DNA of 64,000 nt from the NCBI GenBank assembly GCA_031291675.1, contig JARLIO010000034.1, positions 372,001 to 436,000 of the forward strand. Reading direction: 5' to 3'. The notes beneath the pieces were generated by a model that did no database searches, was not told the DNA's origin, and worked only from the letters and a program-made list of their open reading frames with translations. Each line of letters begins with the position of its first letter. Positions within the stretch are counted from its first letter, which is position 1. Origin of the DNA: Azospirillaceae bacterium (GTDB lineage: Bacteria; Pseudomonadota; Alphaproteobacteria; Azospirillales; Azospirillaceae). The position numbers and the translations under genes are program-made. Shown here in pieces: positions 8,220 through 16,468 of this stretch.

Positions 8220-8849
8220 TCAACCCGGCGGCGGTTGCAGATATCCCAATATGAAGCGTGTGGCTTCCTCGATGAGCGCCTCGGCGTCCAGCAACATTTC
8301 GGTGTGGTACAGGACGGCCGTATGGGCCAGCGCCTCTATCGAGGTCGCACACACAAATGCCGCCAAACCGAGGTCCGTGACACGCAGTTCACCGCGGCGG
8401 CTTTCGAGATAGCCCCGGAAGAGGGCGTAGCCTTCTCGGTTGAGCGCTTCCACATTCTGCAGCTGCCCGACACGCGGAATCTGCTCCGCAAGCACGCGAT
8501 GCAGCCTGGGGTCGATGCGGTGGGCCTCGATCGCGACGGCGACAGCCCTTCGCACGGCGCTCTCGATCGGCAGCGAAGCGATCTCGGTCAGCACCGTGCG
8601 CACACGCCGCATGATCTGGCGGTTGTGCCGATCGATGACGGCGGCAACGAGCGCTTCCTTGGAAGGATAATACTGGTAAAGCGAGCCGATGCTCACGCCC
8701 GCCATGTCGGCGATCCGGTTGGTGCTGGCCTTGTCGAAACCGTCGCGGACCAGGATACGGGCGGTCGCCTCGACAAGCGCATCGACGGTGGCGCGCGATC
8801 GCGCCTGCGAGGCCTCCTTGCGGGGATTTGTAAGCGGTTTGCGCGCCAT
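8220..8849 (-). CDS. TetR family repressor
   Basis: A 209-residue protein. Residues about 15-62 form the TetR helix-turn-helix domain (IADMAGVSIGSLYQYYPSKEALVAAVIDRH), followed by an all-helical ligand domain (TetR_C-like). The gene faces the efflux operon and ends 59 bp past the repeat copy B. A nested palindrome sits immediately upstream of its start, and the core 12-mer of that palindrome also lies before the operon. The simplest reading is a ligand-responsive repressor of both its own gene and the methyltransferase-efflux operon. The ligand is presumably a pump substrate, which is inference. Confidence 0.9.
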   Translation of the reverse strand: MARKPLTNPRKEASQARSRATVDALVEATARILVRDGFDKASTNRIADMAGVSIGSLYQYYPSKEALVAAVIDRHNRQIMRRVRTVLTEIASLPIESAVRRAVAVAIEAHRIDPRLHRVLAEQIPRVGQLQNVEALNREGYALFRGYLESRRGELRVTDLGLAAFVCATSIEALAHTAVLYHTEMLLDAEALIEEATRFILGYLQPPPG

Positions 8850-8860
8850 GTCCCGTGACC

Positions 8861-8917
8861 CGAAATCGCCCGGTGGAAGACGAGCTATCGCTCGTATCCT
8901 ATCACCGGGCGATTTCG
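8861..8917. promoter_or_regulatory. Nested 57-bp palindrome at the tetR promoter
   Basis: CGAAATCGCCCGGTG (8861-8875) and its perfect complement CACCGGGCGATTTCG (8903-8917) flank a second dyad, ACGAGC-TATC-GCTCGT (8880-8895). The two dyads share nearly the same centre. The inner 12-mer GAGCTATCGCTC matches, inverted, the site at 2721-2732. The element lies 12-68 bp before the tetR ATG. It could be stacked operators, or a long hairpin in the tetR mRNA leader. Confidence 0.65.
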
Positions 8918-9183
8918 AATCAACAGGTACGGCGTACGCGCCCCGTTGATGCCCTCAAGGCCACTTTTGCCAGGGTAATGAAGGAACTGATCGACCGGAT
9001 ACCCGGTGACGAATGGGCGAAAGCCGGAGAAATGCGGGAACGGTTTGGCGTCTGGCCATCGTCGAATGCCTGCTTCTCCTTCACGGCCCAAAGGCTTCGT
9101 GCGCGTTCCCCTTCATCGCTCTGAAGCCTGTCGTGTCGGCCATCCAGATCAGCGCGCCGTAGGCGCGATTGCTGAAAGCCCGG
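8918..9183. other. Gap between the tetR promoter and the recombinase remnant
   Basis: No convincing gene was recognised in these 266 bp. Short open stretches exist on both strands, but none shows a family motif or a ribosome-binding site. The segment is consistent with decayed mobile DNA between the efflux island and tRNA-Ser. Confidence 0.4.
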
Positions 9184-9434
9184 GGCAGCAGGCAATCACG
9201 CCGGCCATGGTCCAACAGTTCTCCAGGACCGCCCATGAGCCCATCCGGATCGACGGCGGCGGCTACCGCCGCGAGCATCTTCGTGCGCTGGCCCAACGGC
9301 TCAAGGTCGCGGACGGCGAGGTCCGCATCATGGGATCGAAGGGCGATCTGCTCAGAACTCTTGCCGCCGCCTCAGGCGTAAAATCGGCTACGCCCGGCGT
9401 TCGCAGTTCCGTTCTAAGGTGGCGGAGGGGATGA
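9184..9434 (+). pseudogene. C-terminal remnant of a serine site-specific recombinase
   Basis: About 83 residues in one frame ending at the TGA at 9432-9434. The stretches YRREHLRALAQRLKVADGEV and RIMGSKGDLLRTLAAASGVK resemble the extreme C-terminus of large serine recombinases (resolvase family) that are common in alphaproteobacterial islands. The catalytic resolvase domain and the zinc-ribbon part are missing. The reading frame ends inside the 3' end of the oppositely oriented tRNA-Ser gene, which is where an integrase beside its attachment site would end. I recognise the family from memory of its C-terminal pattern, so a search is needed to confirm it. Confidence 0.55.
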
Positions 9435-9509
9435 GATTCGAACTCACGATACCGTTTCCAGTATACACACTTTCCAGGCGTGCGCCTTCAACCGCTCGGC
9501 CACCCCTCC
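9420..9509 (-). tRNA. tRNA-Ser (anticodon GGA)
   Basis: The minus strand folds as a 90-nt class II tRNA. The acceptor stem is GGAGGGG/CCCCTCC with discriminator G and an encoded CCA. The anticodon stem CACGC/GTGTG has loop CTGGAAA, giving anticodon GGA (Ser, UCC/UCU). There is a long variable arm (TATACTGGAAACGGTATC) and a T-arm with GTTCGAATC. The long variable arm confirms serine. The 3' end lies inside the recombinase remnant. Confidence 0.95.
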
Positions 9510-9525
9510 GCAAAGGTGGCGCGGA

Positions 9526-9553
9526 CAATAACCAGACGCCGCCCGCCATGCAA
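9526..9553 (-). promoter_or_regulatory. Candidate promoter of tRNA-Ser
   Basis: On the minus strand TTGCAT (9553-9548) and TTATTG (9531-9526) are separated by 16 nt, and the second element ends 17 nt before the tRNA 5' end. The geometry fits a sigma-70 promoter, although the -10 element is weak. Confidence 0.4.
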
Positions 9554-9613
9554 GAGATTGCATGCGCCGAAATCACATTATCTGTCGCACCCGCCAGCGC
9601 CGGTCCGCCACCG

Positions 9614-10051
9614 TTACAGCACTTCGGTCACCTCTTCGGCCAAGCTCCGCGCCCGATCCATATCCGCGACCTCCGTCCCCAGGAAATCGCGCATCGACAC
9701 CATCGCAACCACCTGGCCATTGGCCGCGATCACCGGCAAATGGCGCACCGCATGGACGAACATCAGCCGTAACGCCTCGGCGACGGTCGCGCCGACCGCG
9801 ATCATCGCCGGCGCCGGCGACATCACCTGGGCCAGGGTGGTACGATCCGGATCGAGGCCCTCGGCAACCACACGATCGGTCAAATCACGTTCGGTGAAGA
9901 TCCCGGCCGGGTCACGCCCGGCACGGGGCACGTAGACCGAGGCGACATGGTCGCGTTTCATCAGACGCGCGGCGTCGCGTACCGATGCCTGCGGCGGCAG
10001 GCTCAGCAAAGGGTGGGTATAGGCAACATCGCCAACTGTGCGTCGCAGCAT
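9614..10051 (-). CDS. CBS-domain-pair protein
   Basis: A 145-residue protein made almost entirely of two CBS motifs. The first spans about residues 10-65 (HPLLSLPPQASVRDAARLMK, then GIFTERDL) and the second about 75-130 (VSMRDFL). Such pairs bind adenosine nucleotides and act as regulatory or energy-sensing modules. The ATG at 10051 is chosen because GGGAGG precedes it; a longer in-frame form to 10120 has no such signal. No catalytic domain is attached. The gene stands alone, so its partner is unknown. Confidence 0.85.
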   Translation of the reverse strand: MLRRTVGDVAYTHPLLSLPPQASVRDAARLMKRDHVASVYVPRAGRDPAGIFTERDLTDRVVAEGLDPDRTTLAQVMSPAPAMIAVGATVAEALRLMFVHAVRHLPVIAANGQVVAMVSMRDFLGTEVADMDRARSLAEEVTEVL

Positions 10052-10306
10052 GACCGCCTCCCGGGATTGGTTCGCCCCTGACAAGGACACAAATCCTGAC
10101 AAGGACAGCCCTATTGTCACACGATTATTGTCACACGACTCGATGCCGCCCTCCGGCGGACAAAGAAACGTTCAATAATTCGTCCGAAATTATGACGGAT
10201 CGGACCCGCAACAGGCCATTGCTCTAAAGTGGAAGCCTGCGGCGCGGCGTACCAGTTCTCGGATTTTTTGACCGCCACCGCGGCTGCGACATTTCGCGCC
10301 GGCCGC

Positions 10307-11086
10307 TCAGCCGGCGATGTCGGCGACCGCCGCCGCGATCTGCGCCAGGTCCTGATCGCGCGACAGCCGATGCTCGCCGTCCTTGATCAGCGTGACCCGA
10401 ACATCGTCACCGGAGATCCGCTCGGCCAGGGCCAGGCTGGTGCGCCAGGGTACGTCCTGATCGGCCATGCCGTGCAGCAGCCGCACCGGCGCCCGCAGCG
10501 CGATCGGCTGGCGCAGCACCAGGTGGTTGCGCCCGTCTTCAATCAGTCCTCGCGTGATCGGGTAGCCATCCGATTGTTCGTCCGAAAACGGCATCACCTG
10601 GCCCTCGCTCAGCAGCGTTGCCCGCTGCGCCGCGTCAAGACCGGCCCAGATCACGTCCTCGGTGAAATCGGGCGCCGCGGCGACACCGATCAGCCCGGCG
10701 ATCCGATCCGGCCGTGCCACGGCCGTCAGCGTCGCGATCCAGGCCCCCATCGACGACCCGACCAGAATTTGCGGGCCCGTCGTCAGCGCATCGAATACCG
10801 CAAGCGCGTCCTGCGTCCAGGTCCCGATGCCGCCATCGACGAAACGGCCGCTCGTCGCGCCATGCCCCTGATAATCGAACCGGACGAAGGCAAGGCCCGC
10901 ATCCTGGCACCATCGTTCCAGGTACGTCGCCTTGGTTCCGGTCATGTCGGACATAAAACCACCCAAAAACATAACACCCGGATTGCGACCCGGGATCGTG
11001 CGATAAGCTATGGCGGCCCCGTGGTGCACTAAAGTATGGTGCGCTTTCCGCGCGTCGCGGGTCGTCGAGTTGAAATCATTGGTCAT
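10307..11086 (-). CDS. Alpha/beta hydrolase (serine hydrolase)
   Basis: A 259-residue protein if started at the ATG at 11086 (MTNDFN); an ATG at 11095 is equally possible. The nucleophile elbow is GSSMGAW, the catalytic Asp is likely in GMADQDVPW and the His in DGEHRLS, in the canonical Ser-Asp-His order. The sequence GRNPGVMFLGGFMSDMTGTKA near the start is typical of the short esterase-like alpha/beta hydrolases of alphaproteobacteria. It is cytoplasmic with no signal peptide. It diverges from the glycosyltransferase at 11098 with a gap of only 11 bp, so the two promoters must overlap coding sequence. The substrate is unknown. Confidence 0.85.
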   Translation of the reverse strand: MTNDFNSTTRDARKAHHTLVHHGAAIAYRTIPGRNPGVMFLGGFMSDMTGTKATYLERWCQDAGLAFVRFDYQGHGATSGRFVDGGIGTWTQDALAVFDALTTGPQILVGSSMGAWIATLTAVARPDRIAGLIGVAAAPDFTEDVIWAGLDAAQRATLLSEGQVMPFSDEQSDGYPITRGLIEDGRNHLVLRQPIALRAPVRLLHGMADQDVPWRTSLALAERISGDDVRVTLIKDGEHRLSRDQDLAQIAAAVADIAG

Positions 11087-11097
11087 TGTCGGCATCC

Positions 11098-12288
11098 ATG
11101 GACGGTGAATACGCTTCAAGCAACAAGCCGGCGGCCAGCCTAGGTCGGCCCCCGGTCATCCTGCAAGTCGTTCCCAGTCTGGTGACCGGGGGTGTCGAGC
11201 GGGGCTGCATCGATGTCGCCCAGGCAATCGCCCAGGCCGGCGGCATCGGCGTCGTCGCCTCCGCCGGCGGCCCCATGGCCCGCGAGCTGGAGCGCTGGAA
11301 CGTGCCGCATGTCACGTTGCCGTTGAGCAGCAAGAATCCCTGGACGATATGGCGCAATGCCGCGCGGCTGGCCGAGGTCATCCGCCACTACGATGTCGAC
11401 ATCGTCCATGCCCGCAGTCGCGCGCCGGCGTGGAGCGCGCTCTGGGCCGCGCGGCGCACCGACCGCCATTTCATGACAACGTTCCACGCGCCCTACAATT
11501 TCAAAAGCGCGCTCAAGCGCCGTTACAACAGCGTCATGGCCCGGGGCGAGCGGATCATCGCGATCTCGTCCTTCATCCGCGATCATATTCTCCAGAATTA
11601 TGCCGTCGATCCGGCGATCGTCCGGGTCATCCCGCGCGGGATCGACCTCGGCGCCTATGCCCCGGATCGGGTGGCGCGCCACCGCCTGGCCGATCTGGCG
11701 ACGCGCTGGCGGTTACCGGACGATCGCCCGATCATCCTGCTTCCCGGTCGACTGACCCGCTGGAAGGGCCAGATGGTTATGCTGGAGGCCCTGGCAAAGC
11801 TCGGCCGGCGTGATCTCTGCTGCCTGTTCGTCGGATCCGACCAGGGGCGCATCGCCTATCGCCAGGAGTTGATGGCGCGGATCGCCGAGCTCGGCCTCGA
11901 CGACGTCGTCCATCTTGTCGACGAGTGCCACGACATGCCCGCCGCCTATATGCTGGCCAATGTCGTGGTCTCGGCCTCGACGGAACCGGAGGCTTTCGGC
12001 CGGGTCATCGTCGAGGCCCAGGCGATGGGCCGGCCCGTGATCGTCACCGACCATGGGGCCGTCGCCGAAACCGTGGATCCCGGCGTCACCGCCTGGGTCG
12101 TGCCCCCGGGCGATTCCGCCAGTCTGGCGGAGGCCCTGGCCCAAGCCCTGGCGATCGATGACGATCAACGCGCGATCCTGGGCGCGCGAGGCATGGCCCA
12201 TGTGGCGATGCGCTTCACCAAGGAGCGTATGACCGGCGACACGCTGTCGGTCTATACGGAATTGCTGGCCGAGACGACGCGATTGTGA
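11098..12288 (+). CDS. Glycosyltransferase family 4
   Basis: A 396-residue GT-B fold glycosyltransferase. The N-terminal acceptor domain has the glycine loop SLVTGGVERGCID. The C-terminal donor domain has LLPGRLTRWKGQ and the GT4 E-x7-E signature EPEAFGRVIVEAQAMG. The start is the ATG at 11098; an in-frame TTG at 11086 is less likely. Its stop overlaps the GTG start of the GT9 gene (GTGA at 12285-12288), so they are co-translated. Pairing of GT4 with GT9 points to synthesis of lipopolysaccharide core or a related surface glycan; the sugar is not evident. Confidence 0.9.
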   Translation: MDGEYASSNKPAASLGRPPVILQVVPSLVTGGVERGCIDVAQAIAQAGGIGVVASAGGPMARELERWNVPHVTLPLSSKNPWTIWRNAARLAEVIRHYDVDIVHARSRAPAWSALWAARRTDRHFMTTFHAPYNFKSALKRRYNSVMARGERIIAISSFIRDHILQNYAVDPAIVRVIPRGIDLGAYAPDRVARHRLADLATRWRLPDDRPIILLPGRLTRWKGQMVMLEALAKLGRRDLCCLFVGSDQGRIAYRQELMARIAELGLDDVVHLVDECHDMPAAYMLANVVVSASTEPEAFGRVIVEAQAMGRPVIVTDHGAVAETVDPGVTAWVVPPGDSASLAEALAQALAIDDDQRAILGARGMAHVAMRFTKERMTGDTLSVYTELLAETTRL

Positions 12289-13235
12289 CCGGACGACGCA
12301 TTCTCGTGATCAAGCTGGGCGCCTTCGGCGACTTCATCATGGCCGCCGGCGCGTTTCAGGCGGTGCGCCAGTTCCATCGCGACGATCATGTCACGCTGCT
12401 GACCATCGCCAGCCTGGCGGCGATGGCGACGCGCAGCGGCTGGTTCGATGATGTCTGGATCGATCCGCGCGGCCGGTTTCCCCTGGCCGATCTCGCGATG
12501 CGCCGACGGCTGCGGGCCGGGCAGTTTGACCGGATCTATGACTTTCAGACCGTGGCGCGCACCGACCGCTACTTCTACCTGCTGGGCCCCGGTCGGCGCC
12601 CCGAATGGTCGGGAAGCGCGATCGGCTGTTCCCATCGTGATCCCACCCCCGATCGCCATAGCATCCATCCCCTGGAGCGTTACCAGCCGCAGCTCGCGAT
12701 CGCCGGGCTTCCCGGCATGGCCCAACCGGATCTGTCCTGGCTTGATGGCGATGTCGCCGGCTTCGGGTTGCCCCGCCGGTTTCTGCTGATGGCCACCGGC
12801 TGCACACCGCGCCGCCTGGACAAGCGCTGGGCGCCGGCGCATTTCACGGCGCTGGCGCAGCGCATGATGGCCCGTGGCGTGACCCCGGTCCTGCTGGGGA
12901 CCCATCTGGAAAGCGCGCTCAACGCCGGGATCGCCGGGGCCTGTCCCGGCTGCCGGGACCTGACCGGGCGCACCGACCCGTTCCAGCTCGGCGGCCTGGC
13001 CCGGGCGGCTGTCGCCGCGGTCGGCAACGATACCGGACCGATGCATCTGATCACCGCAGTCGGTTGCCCGTCGGTCGTGCTATATTCCTTTGCTTCCGAT
13101 CCGGCGCTGTCGGGTCAACGCGGCCCTGCCGTCACCTATCTGCGACGCCCGAGCCTGGACCAGTTGAGCGTCGACGAGGTCGATGCCGCGCTGCAACCGT
13201 TGGTAACCGTCGCCGAAGACAAGGACGAGGCATGA
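12285..13235 (+). CDS. Glycosyltransferase family 9 (heptosyltransferase-like)
   Basis: A 316-residue protein of the ADP-heptose:LPS heptosyltransferase family. It begins at the GTG overlapping the GT4 stop. KLGAFGDFIMAAGAFQAVR is the typical N-terminal motif. AVGNDTGPMHLITAVGCPSV near residue 255 is the donor-binding signature. It probably adds a core sugar to lipid A at the cytoplasmic face of the membrane. It is followed by a short gap with 33-bp tandem repeats and then thrS. Confidence 0.9.
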   Translation: MTGRRILVIKLGAFGDFIMAAGAFQAVRQFHRDDHVTLLTIASLAAMATRSGWFDDVWIDPRGRFPLADLAMRRRLRAGQFDRIYDFQTVARTDRYFYLLGPGRRPEWSGSAIGCSHRDPTPDRHSIHPLERYQPQLAIAGLPGMAQPDLSWLDGDVAGFGLPRRFLLMATGCTPRRLDKRWAPAHFTALAQRMMARGVTPVLLGTHLESALNAGIAGACPGCRDLTGRTDPFQLGGLARAAVAAVGNDTGPMHLITAVGCPSVVLYSFASDPALSGQRGPAVTYLRRPSLDQLSVDEVDAALQPLVTVAEDKDEA

Positions 13236-13453
13236 CCGGCAACGCGACCCGCTATCAAGCCGCGCCGCCCGTTTTCAAAGCCTCGCGGCCTGCGCCGCGG
13301 CCTGTTTTTGAAGCCTCGCGGCCTGCGCCGCGATGGTGGACCCGAGGTATCGTGGAAGATTTCGCGACACTGGACTTGACAGGGGTTGACGCGTCCCCGA
13401 AAGTCCCTCCCCCCAGCGTCGATCCATGTCTGTGCTGCCATGTCAAGCCTTGA
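13232..13453 (+). CDS. Possible 73-residue ORF across the GT9-thrS junction
   Basis: An ATG overlaps the GT9 stop (ATGA at 13232-13235) and opens a frame that runs 14 bp past the thrS start. The predicted peptide contains two near-identical 11-residue units ([11 protein letters not shown] and [11 protein letters not shown]) from the tandem repeat, and a Cys-rich end. Coupling to GT9 is the only argument for translation. It may instead be untranslated leader of thrS. Confidence 0.25.
   Translation: MTGNATRYQAAPPVFKASRPAPRPVFEASRPAPRWWTRGIVEDFATLDLTGVDASPKVPPPSVDPCLCCHVKP
13267..13332 (+). repeat. 33-bp tandem repeat, two copies, upstream of thrS
   Basis: Units at 13267-13299 and 13300-13332 share 22 identical bases at their ends (13278-13299 and 13311-13332) and differ only in the first 11 bases. 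Each unit contains self-complementary GC-rich runs (CGCGG/CCGCG), so the transcript could fold. It lies between the GT9 stop and the thrS start. Confidence 0.85.
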
Positions 13454-15413
13454 ACAAACCAGTCCCGAGACCATCATCCATCTGCCCGACGGCAGCACGC
13501 GGCGTTTCGACCGCCCGGTGACCGGAACGGCGATTGCAGAGTCGATCGGCAAGCGCCTGGCCAAGGACGCGCTGGCGATCAAGATCGACGGCGTCCTGAG
13601 CGATCTGCAGACCCTCGTGCCGTCGGATGCCAAGGTCGAAATCGTGACGCGCGACAATCCGGCGGCGCTGGAATTGATCCGCCATGACGCGGCCCATGTC
13701 ATGGCCGAAGCGGTGCAAACCCTGTATCCCGGAACCCAGGTCACGATCGGTCCCGCGATCGCGACCGGCTTCTACTATGATTTCGCGCGCGATGAGCCGT
13801 TTTCGGTCACCGACCTGGAGCGGATCGACGCCAAGATGCGCGAGATCATCGCGGCGGATCGGCCGTTCACCCGCGAGGTCTGGGACCGCGATGACGCGAT
13901 CACCTTGTTCGAGCGGATGGGCGAACATTACAAGGCGGAGCTGATCGGCGCGATCCCGGCCGATCAGCCGATTTCGATCTATCGCCAGGGCGAATGGTTT
14001 GATCTGTGCCGCGGACCGCATCTGCCCTCGACCGGACGGGTCGGCGGCGCGTTCAAGCTGATGAAGGTTGCCGGGGCCTATTGGCGCGGCGATCATCGCA
14101 ACGCGATGCTGCAGCGAATCTATGGCACCGCCTGGCGCGACGACAAGGAGCTGAAAGCGCACCTCACCCAGCTTGAGGAGGCCGAGAAACGCGATCATCG
14201 CCGCCTGGGACGGGAAATGGACCTGTTCCATCTTCAAGAGGAAGCGACCGGCAGCGTCTTCTGGCACCCCTATGGCTGGACGCTGTGGCGCACCCTGGAA
14301 AACTACATGCGCCGGCGCCTGGCCGCGTCCGATTATATCGAGGTGCGGACGCCACAACTGATCGACCGGTCGCTCTGGATCGCCTCGGGCCACTGGGACA
14401 AGTTCGGCGACAACATGTTCACCACCAAGGCCGATGCCGAGGAGGATAAGGTCTTCGCGCTGAAGCCGATGAACTGCCCGGCCCATGTCCAGATCTATCG
14501 CCAGGGCATCAAGAGCTACCGCGACCTGCCGATTCGAATGGCCGAATTCGGCGCGTGTCACCGCAACGAACCGTCGGGCAGCCTTCACGGCATCATGCGG
14601 GTTCGCGCCTTCACCCAGGACGACGCGCATATTTTCTGTGCGCCGGAGCAGGTCACCGAAGAGAGCAAGCGATTCTGCGATCTGTTGCTGAGCGTCTACA
14701 AGGATCTCGGATTCGAGCAGGTTATCGTCAAATTCTCGGACCGGCCGGCCAAGCGCGCCGGCAGCGACGAGACCTGGGATCGTGCCGAGGCGGCCCTGAA
14801 GGAGGCGATCGAGGCGACCGGCCTGCCCTATGAAATGAATCCGGGCGAAGGCGCGTTCTATGGTCCCAAGCTGGAATTCACTTTGCGCGACGCCATCGGC
14901 CGCGATTGGCAGTGCGGCACCCTGCAGATGGATTTCGTGCTGCCCGAGCGGCTGGAGGCGGAGTATATCGGTGCCGATGGCCAACGCCATCGCCCGGTGA
15001 TGCTGCACCGGGCGATCCTGGGATCAATGGAACGCTTCATCGGCGTGCTGATCGAGCATTACGCCGGCAAGCTGCCGCTGTGGTTGGCGCCGGTACAGGT
15101 TGTGGTCGCCACCATCACCCAGGAGGCCGACGCCTATGCCGGGCAGGTTCACCAGGCGCTGTGTCAGGCGGGGCTGCGCTGTGAACGGGACCTGCGCAAT
15201 GAAAAGATTAACTTAAAGGTTCGCGAGCATAGTCTGCGCAAGGTGCCGCTGCTGATCGTGGTTGGGCAGCGGGAATCCCAGGAGCGGACGGTGGCGCTGC
15301 GTCGTCTTGGCGGCAAGGATCAAGAAATACTTGCGCTTGGCGACGCCGTCCATAAACTCAGAATCGAGGCCGAGTCGCCCCTGGGTGATTTGACTCAAGA
15401 AACCGCGTTTTGA
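13440..15413 (+). CDS. thrS: Threonyl-tRNA synthetase
   Basis: A 657-residue class II synthetase, close to the usual 640-660. The ATG at 13440 gives [12 protein letters not shown]. In order: an N-terminal TGS domain (residues 1-75), the second editing-type domain with [11 protein letters not shown], the catalytic core with the zinc Cys in MNCPAHV, motif 2 ([19 protein letters not shown]) and motif 3 ([19 protein letters not shown]), then the anticodon-binding domain. It charges tRNA-Thr and corrects mis-serylated tRNA. thrS followed by infC is a common bacterial order. Confidence 0.98.
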   Translation: MSSLEQTSPETIIHLPDGSTRRFDRPVTGTAIAESIGKRLAKDALAIKIDGVLSDLQTLVPSDAKVEIVTRDNPAALELIRHDAAHVMAEAVQTLYPGTQVTIGPAIATGFYYDFARDEPFSVTDLERIDAKMREIIAADRPFTREVWDRDDAITLFERMGEHYKAELIGAIPADQPISIYRQGEWFDLCRGPHLPSTGRVGGAFKLMKVAGAYWRGDHRNAMLQRIYGTAWRDDKELKAHLTQLEEAEKRDHRRLGREMDLFHLQEEATGSVFWHPYGWTLWRTLENYMRRRLAASDYIEVRTPQLIDRSLWIASGHWDKFGDNMFTTKADAEEDKVFALKPMNCPAHVQIYRQGIKSYRDLPIRMAEFGACHRNEPSGSLHGIMRVRAFTQDDAHIFCAPEQVTEESKRFCDLLLSVYKDLGFEQVIVKFSDRPAKRAGSDETWDRAEAALKEAIEATGLPYEMNPGEGAFYGPKLEFTLRDAIGRDWQCGTLQMDFVLPERLEAEYIGADGQRHRPVMLHRAILGSMERFIGVLIEHYAGKLPLWLAPVQVVVATITQEADAYAGQVHQALCQAGLRCERDLRNEKINLKVREHSLRKVPLLIVVGQRESQERTVALRRLGGKDQEILALGDAVHKLRIEAESPLGDLTQETAF

Positions 15414-15439
15414 CACGAGTCCATCCTCGCTGTCTCCAG

Positions 15440-15457
15440 GCCCGCCGCGCGGCGGGC
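15440..15457. terminator. GC palindrome after thrS
   Basis: GCCCGCCGCGCGGCGGGC is a perfect 18-bp palindrome 27 bp after the thrS stop. No T-run follows, so it would be a poor intrinsic terminator. It may slow transcription between thrS and infC or stabilise the 3' end. Confidence 0.45.
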
Positions 15458-15489
15458 CCGGGTTCAGCATTCCCGGATGGGCGCTAATG

Positions 15490-15506
15490 AAGGAGATGTT
15501 TCCATA
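15490..15506 (+). promoter_or_regulatory. Ribosome-binding site and ATA start of infC
   Basis: AAGGAG at 15490-15495 lies 8 nt before ATA at 15504-15506. The in-frame ATG at 15477 has no ribosome-binding sequence before it and would place AAGGAG inside the coding region. Non-AUG starts on infC are known to support autoregulation by IF3. Confidence 0.6.
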
Positions 15507-16040
15507 GCCAGACCGACGTCCGAAGCCTCCCCGACCCGTGATGGGCCCCGGGTGAACCGAGAGATCAGTTCCCGTTCCGTTCGCCTGATTGATGCCAAAG
15601 GTGATATGATCGGGGTCGTGCTGTTGCGCGATGCCCTGGTGGCAGCCGAAGAGGTGGGCCTTGACCTGGTAGAGGTCTCACCTAACGCTGAGCCACCGGT
15701 GTGCAAGATCCTCGACTACGGAAAATACAAATACGAAGCCCAGAAAAAGGCCAACGAGGCACGCAAAAAGCAAAAGGTCATCGAGGTCAAAGAGATCAAG
15801 ATGAGACCTAACATTGACGACAACGATTACGACGTCAAAATGCGCAGCGCTCGTCGATTCCTTGAAGAAGGCGACAAGGTCAAGGTCACGATGCGTTTTC
15901 GTGGCCGTGAAATGGCGCATCAGGACCTCGGCATGAACGTGCTCATCAAGGTGCGTGACGAGTTGCAGGAGCTGGCCAAGCTTGAGCAGATGCCCAGGCT
16001 TGAAGGCCGCCAGATGGTGATGGTCCTGGCGCCCCGATGA
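15504..16040 (+). CDS. infC: Translation initiation factor IF-3
   Basis: About 178 residues from the ATA at 15504, or 187 from the ATG at 15477. [18 protein letters not shown] begins the N-terminal domain. [15 protein letters not shown] is the IF3 signature and is followed by the Lys-rich linker and the C-terminal domain ([18 protein letters not shown]). The factor binds the 30S subunit, discriminates against wrong start codons and blocks subunit joining. The ATA start is preferred because of the spacing of AAGGAG; the initiator residue would still be Met. It is downstream of thrS and followed by a strong terminator at 16170. Confidence 0.95.
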   Translation: MARPTSEASPTRDGPRVNREISSRSVRLIDAKGDMIGVVLLRDALVAAEEVGLDLVEVSPNAEPPVCKILDYGKYKYEAQKKANEARKKQKVIEVKEIKMRPNIDDNDYDVKMRSARRFLEEGDKVKVTMRFRGREMAHQDLGMNVLIKVRDELQELAKLEQMPRLEGRQMVMVLAPR

Positions 16041-16468
16041 TCGCGCCAGCCGGCCTTACCAAATGACCGCATCCTAGAGCGGCACCCGTCATCGGCGCGC
16101 GCCTTGCGATTCGCCGCCGGACCTGTTGCGAAAAAGCGTCCCGGTCTCACAAAACCGCTCAATCCAGTCAAAGCCCGCCCCCAGGCGGGCTTTCACTTTT
16201 GCGTCAGAGACCCCATGTCCCCCATCATGAGACGAACTGTTCGGAATACTGGTTTTTCTGAAAACGTCCCGTCTCTGTGCGCCGGCCTCGAATCGCCGCC
16301 AAGGCCGGATGCTCCGGTTTTTCGACTCCAGGGACTTTGTCTGGTCCCCGGACCGGGACCCGGGGCTGTTCTTCATTCTCTGGACCCGTGATGCGATGCC
16401 GACGATAATCGGGCGTCATCGCTGGAACAGGAAGTGCCGCTCGCGGCTTGAGGACAGGAGGGCCCTCG
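16041..16468. other. Intergenic region between infC and cfa
   Basis: The first third holds the infC terminator (16170-16200). The rest presumably carries the cfa promoter, but no convincing -35/-10 pair stands out. AGGAGG at 16456-16461 is the cfa ribosome-binding site. No gene was recognised. Confidence 0.6.
16170..16200 (+). terminator. Intrinsic terminator of infC
   Basis: AAAGCCCGCC and GGCGGGCTTT form a perfect 10-bp stem around CCCA, followed by CACTTTT. This is a good rho-independent terminator for the thrS-infC transcript. Confidence 0.8.

Noticed and set aside
7660-8412. A second complete methyltransferase gene after the TolC-like gene
   Set aside because: Only the repeated 445 bp codes for methyltransferase; the SAM motif is damaged, the membrane anchor is missing, and the frame beyond 8161 is antisense to tetR.
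13376-13399. TTGACA as a thrS promoter -35 element
   Set aside because: No acceptable -10 hexamer lies 15-19 nt downstream.
15477-15503. ATG at 15477 as the infC start
   Set aside because: No ribosome-binding sequence precedes it and AAGGAG is placed for the downstream ATA. It is kept as an alternative only.
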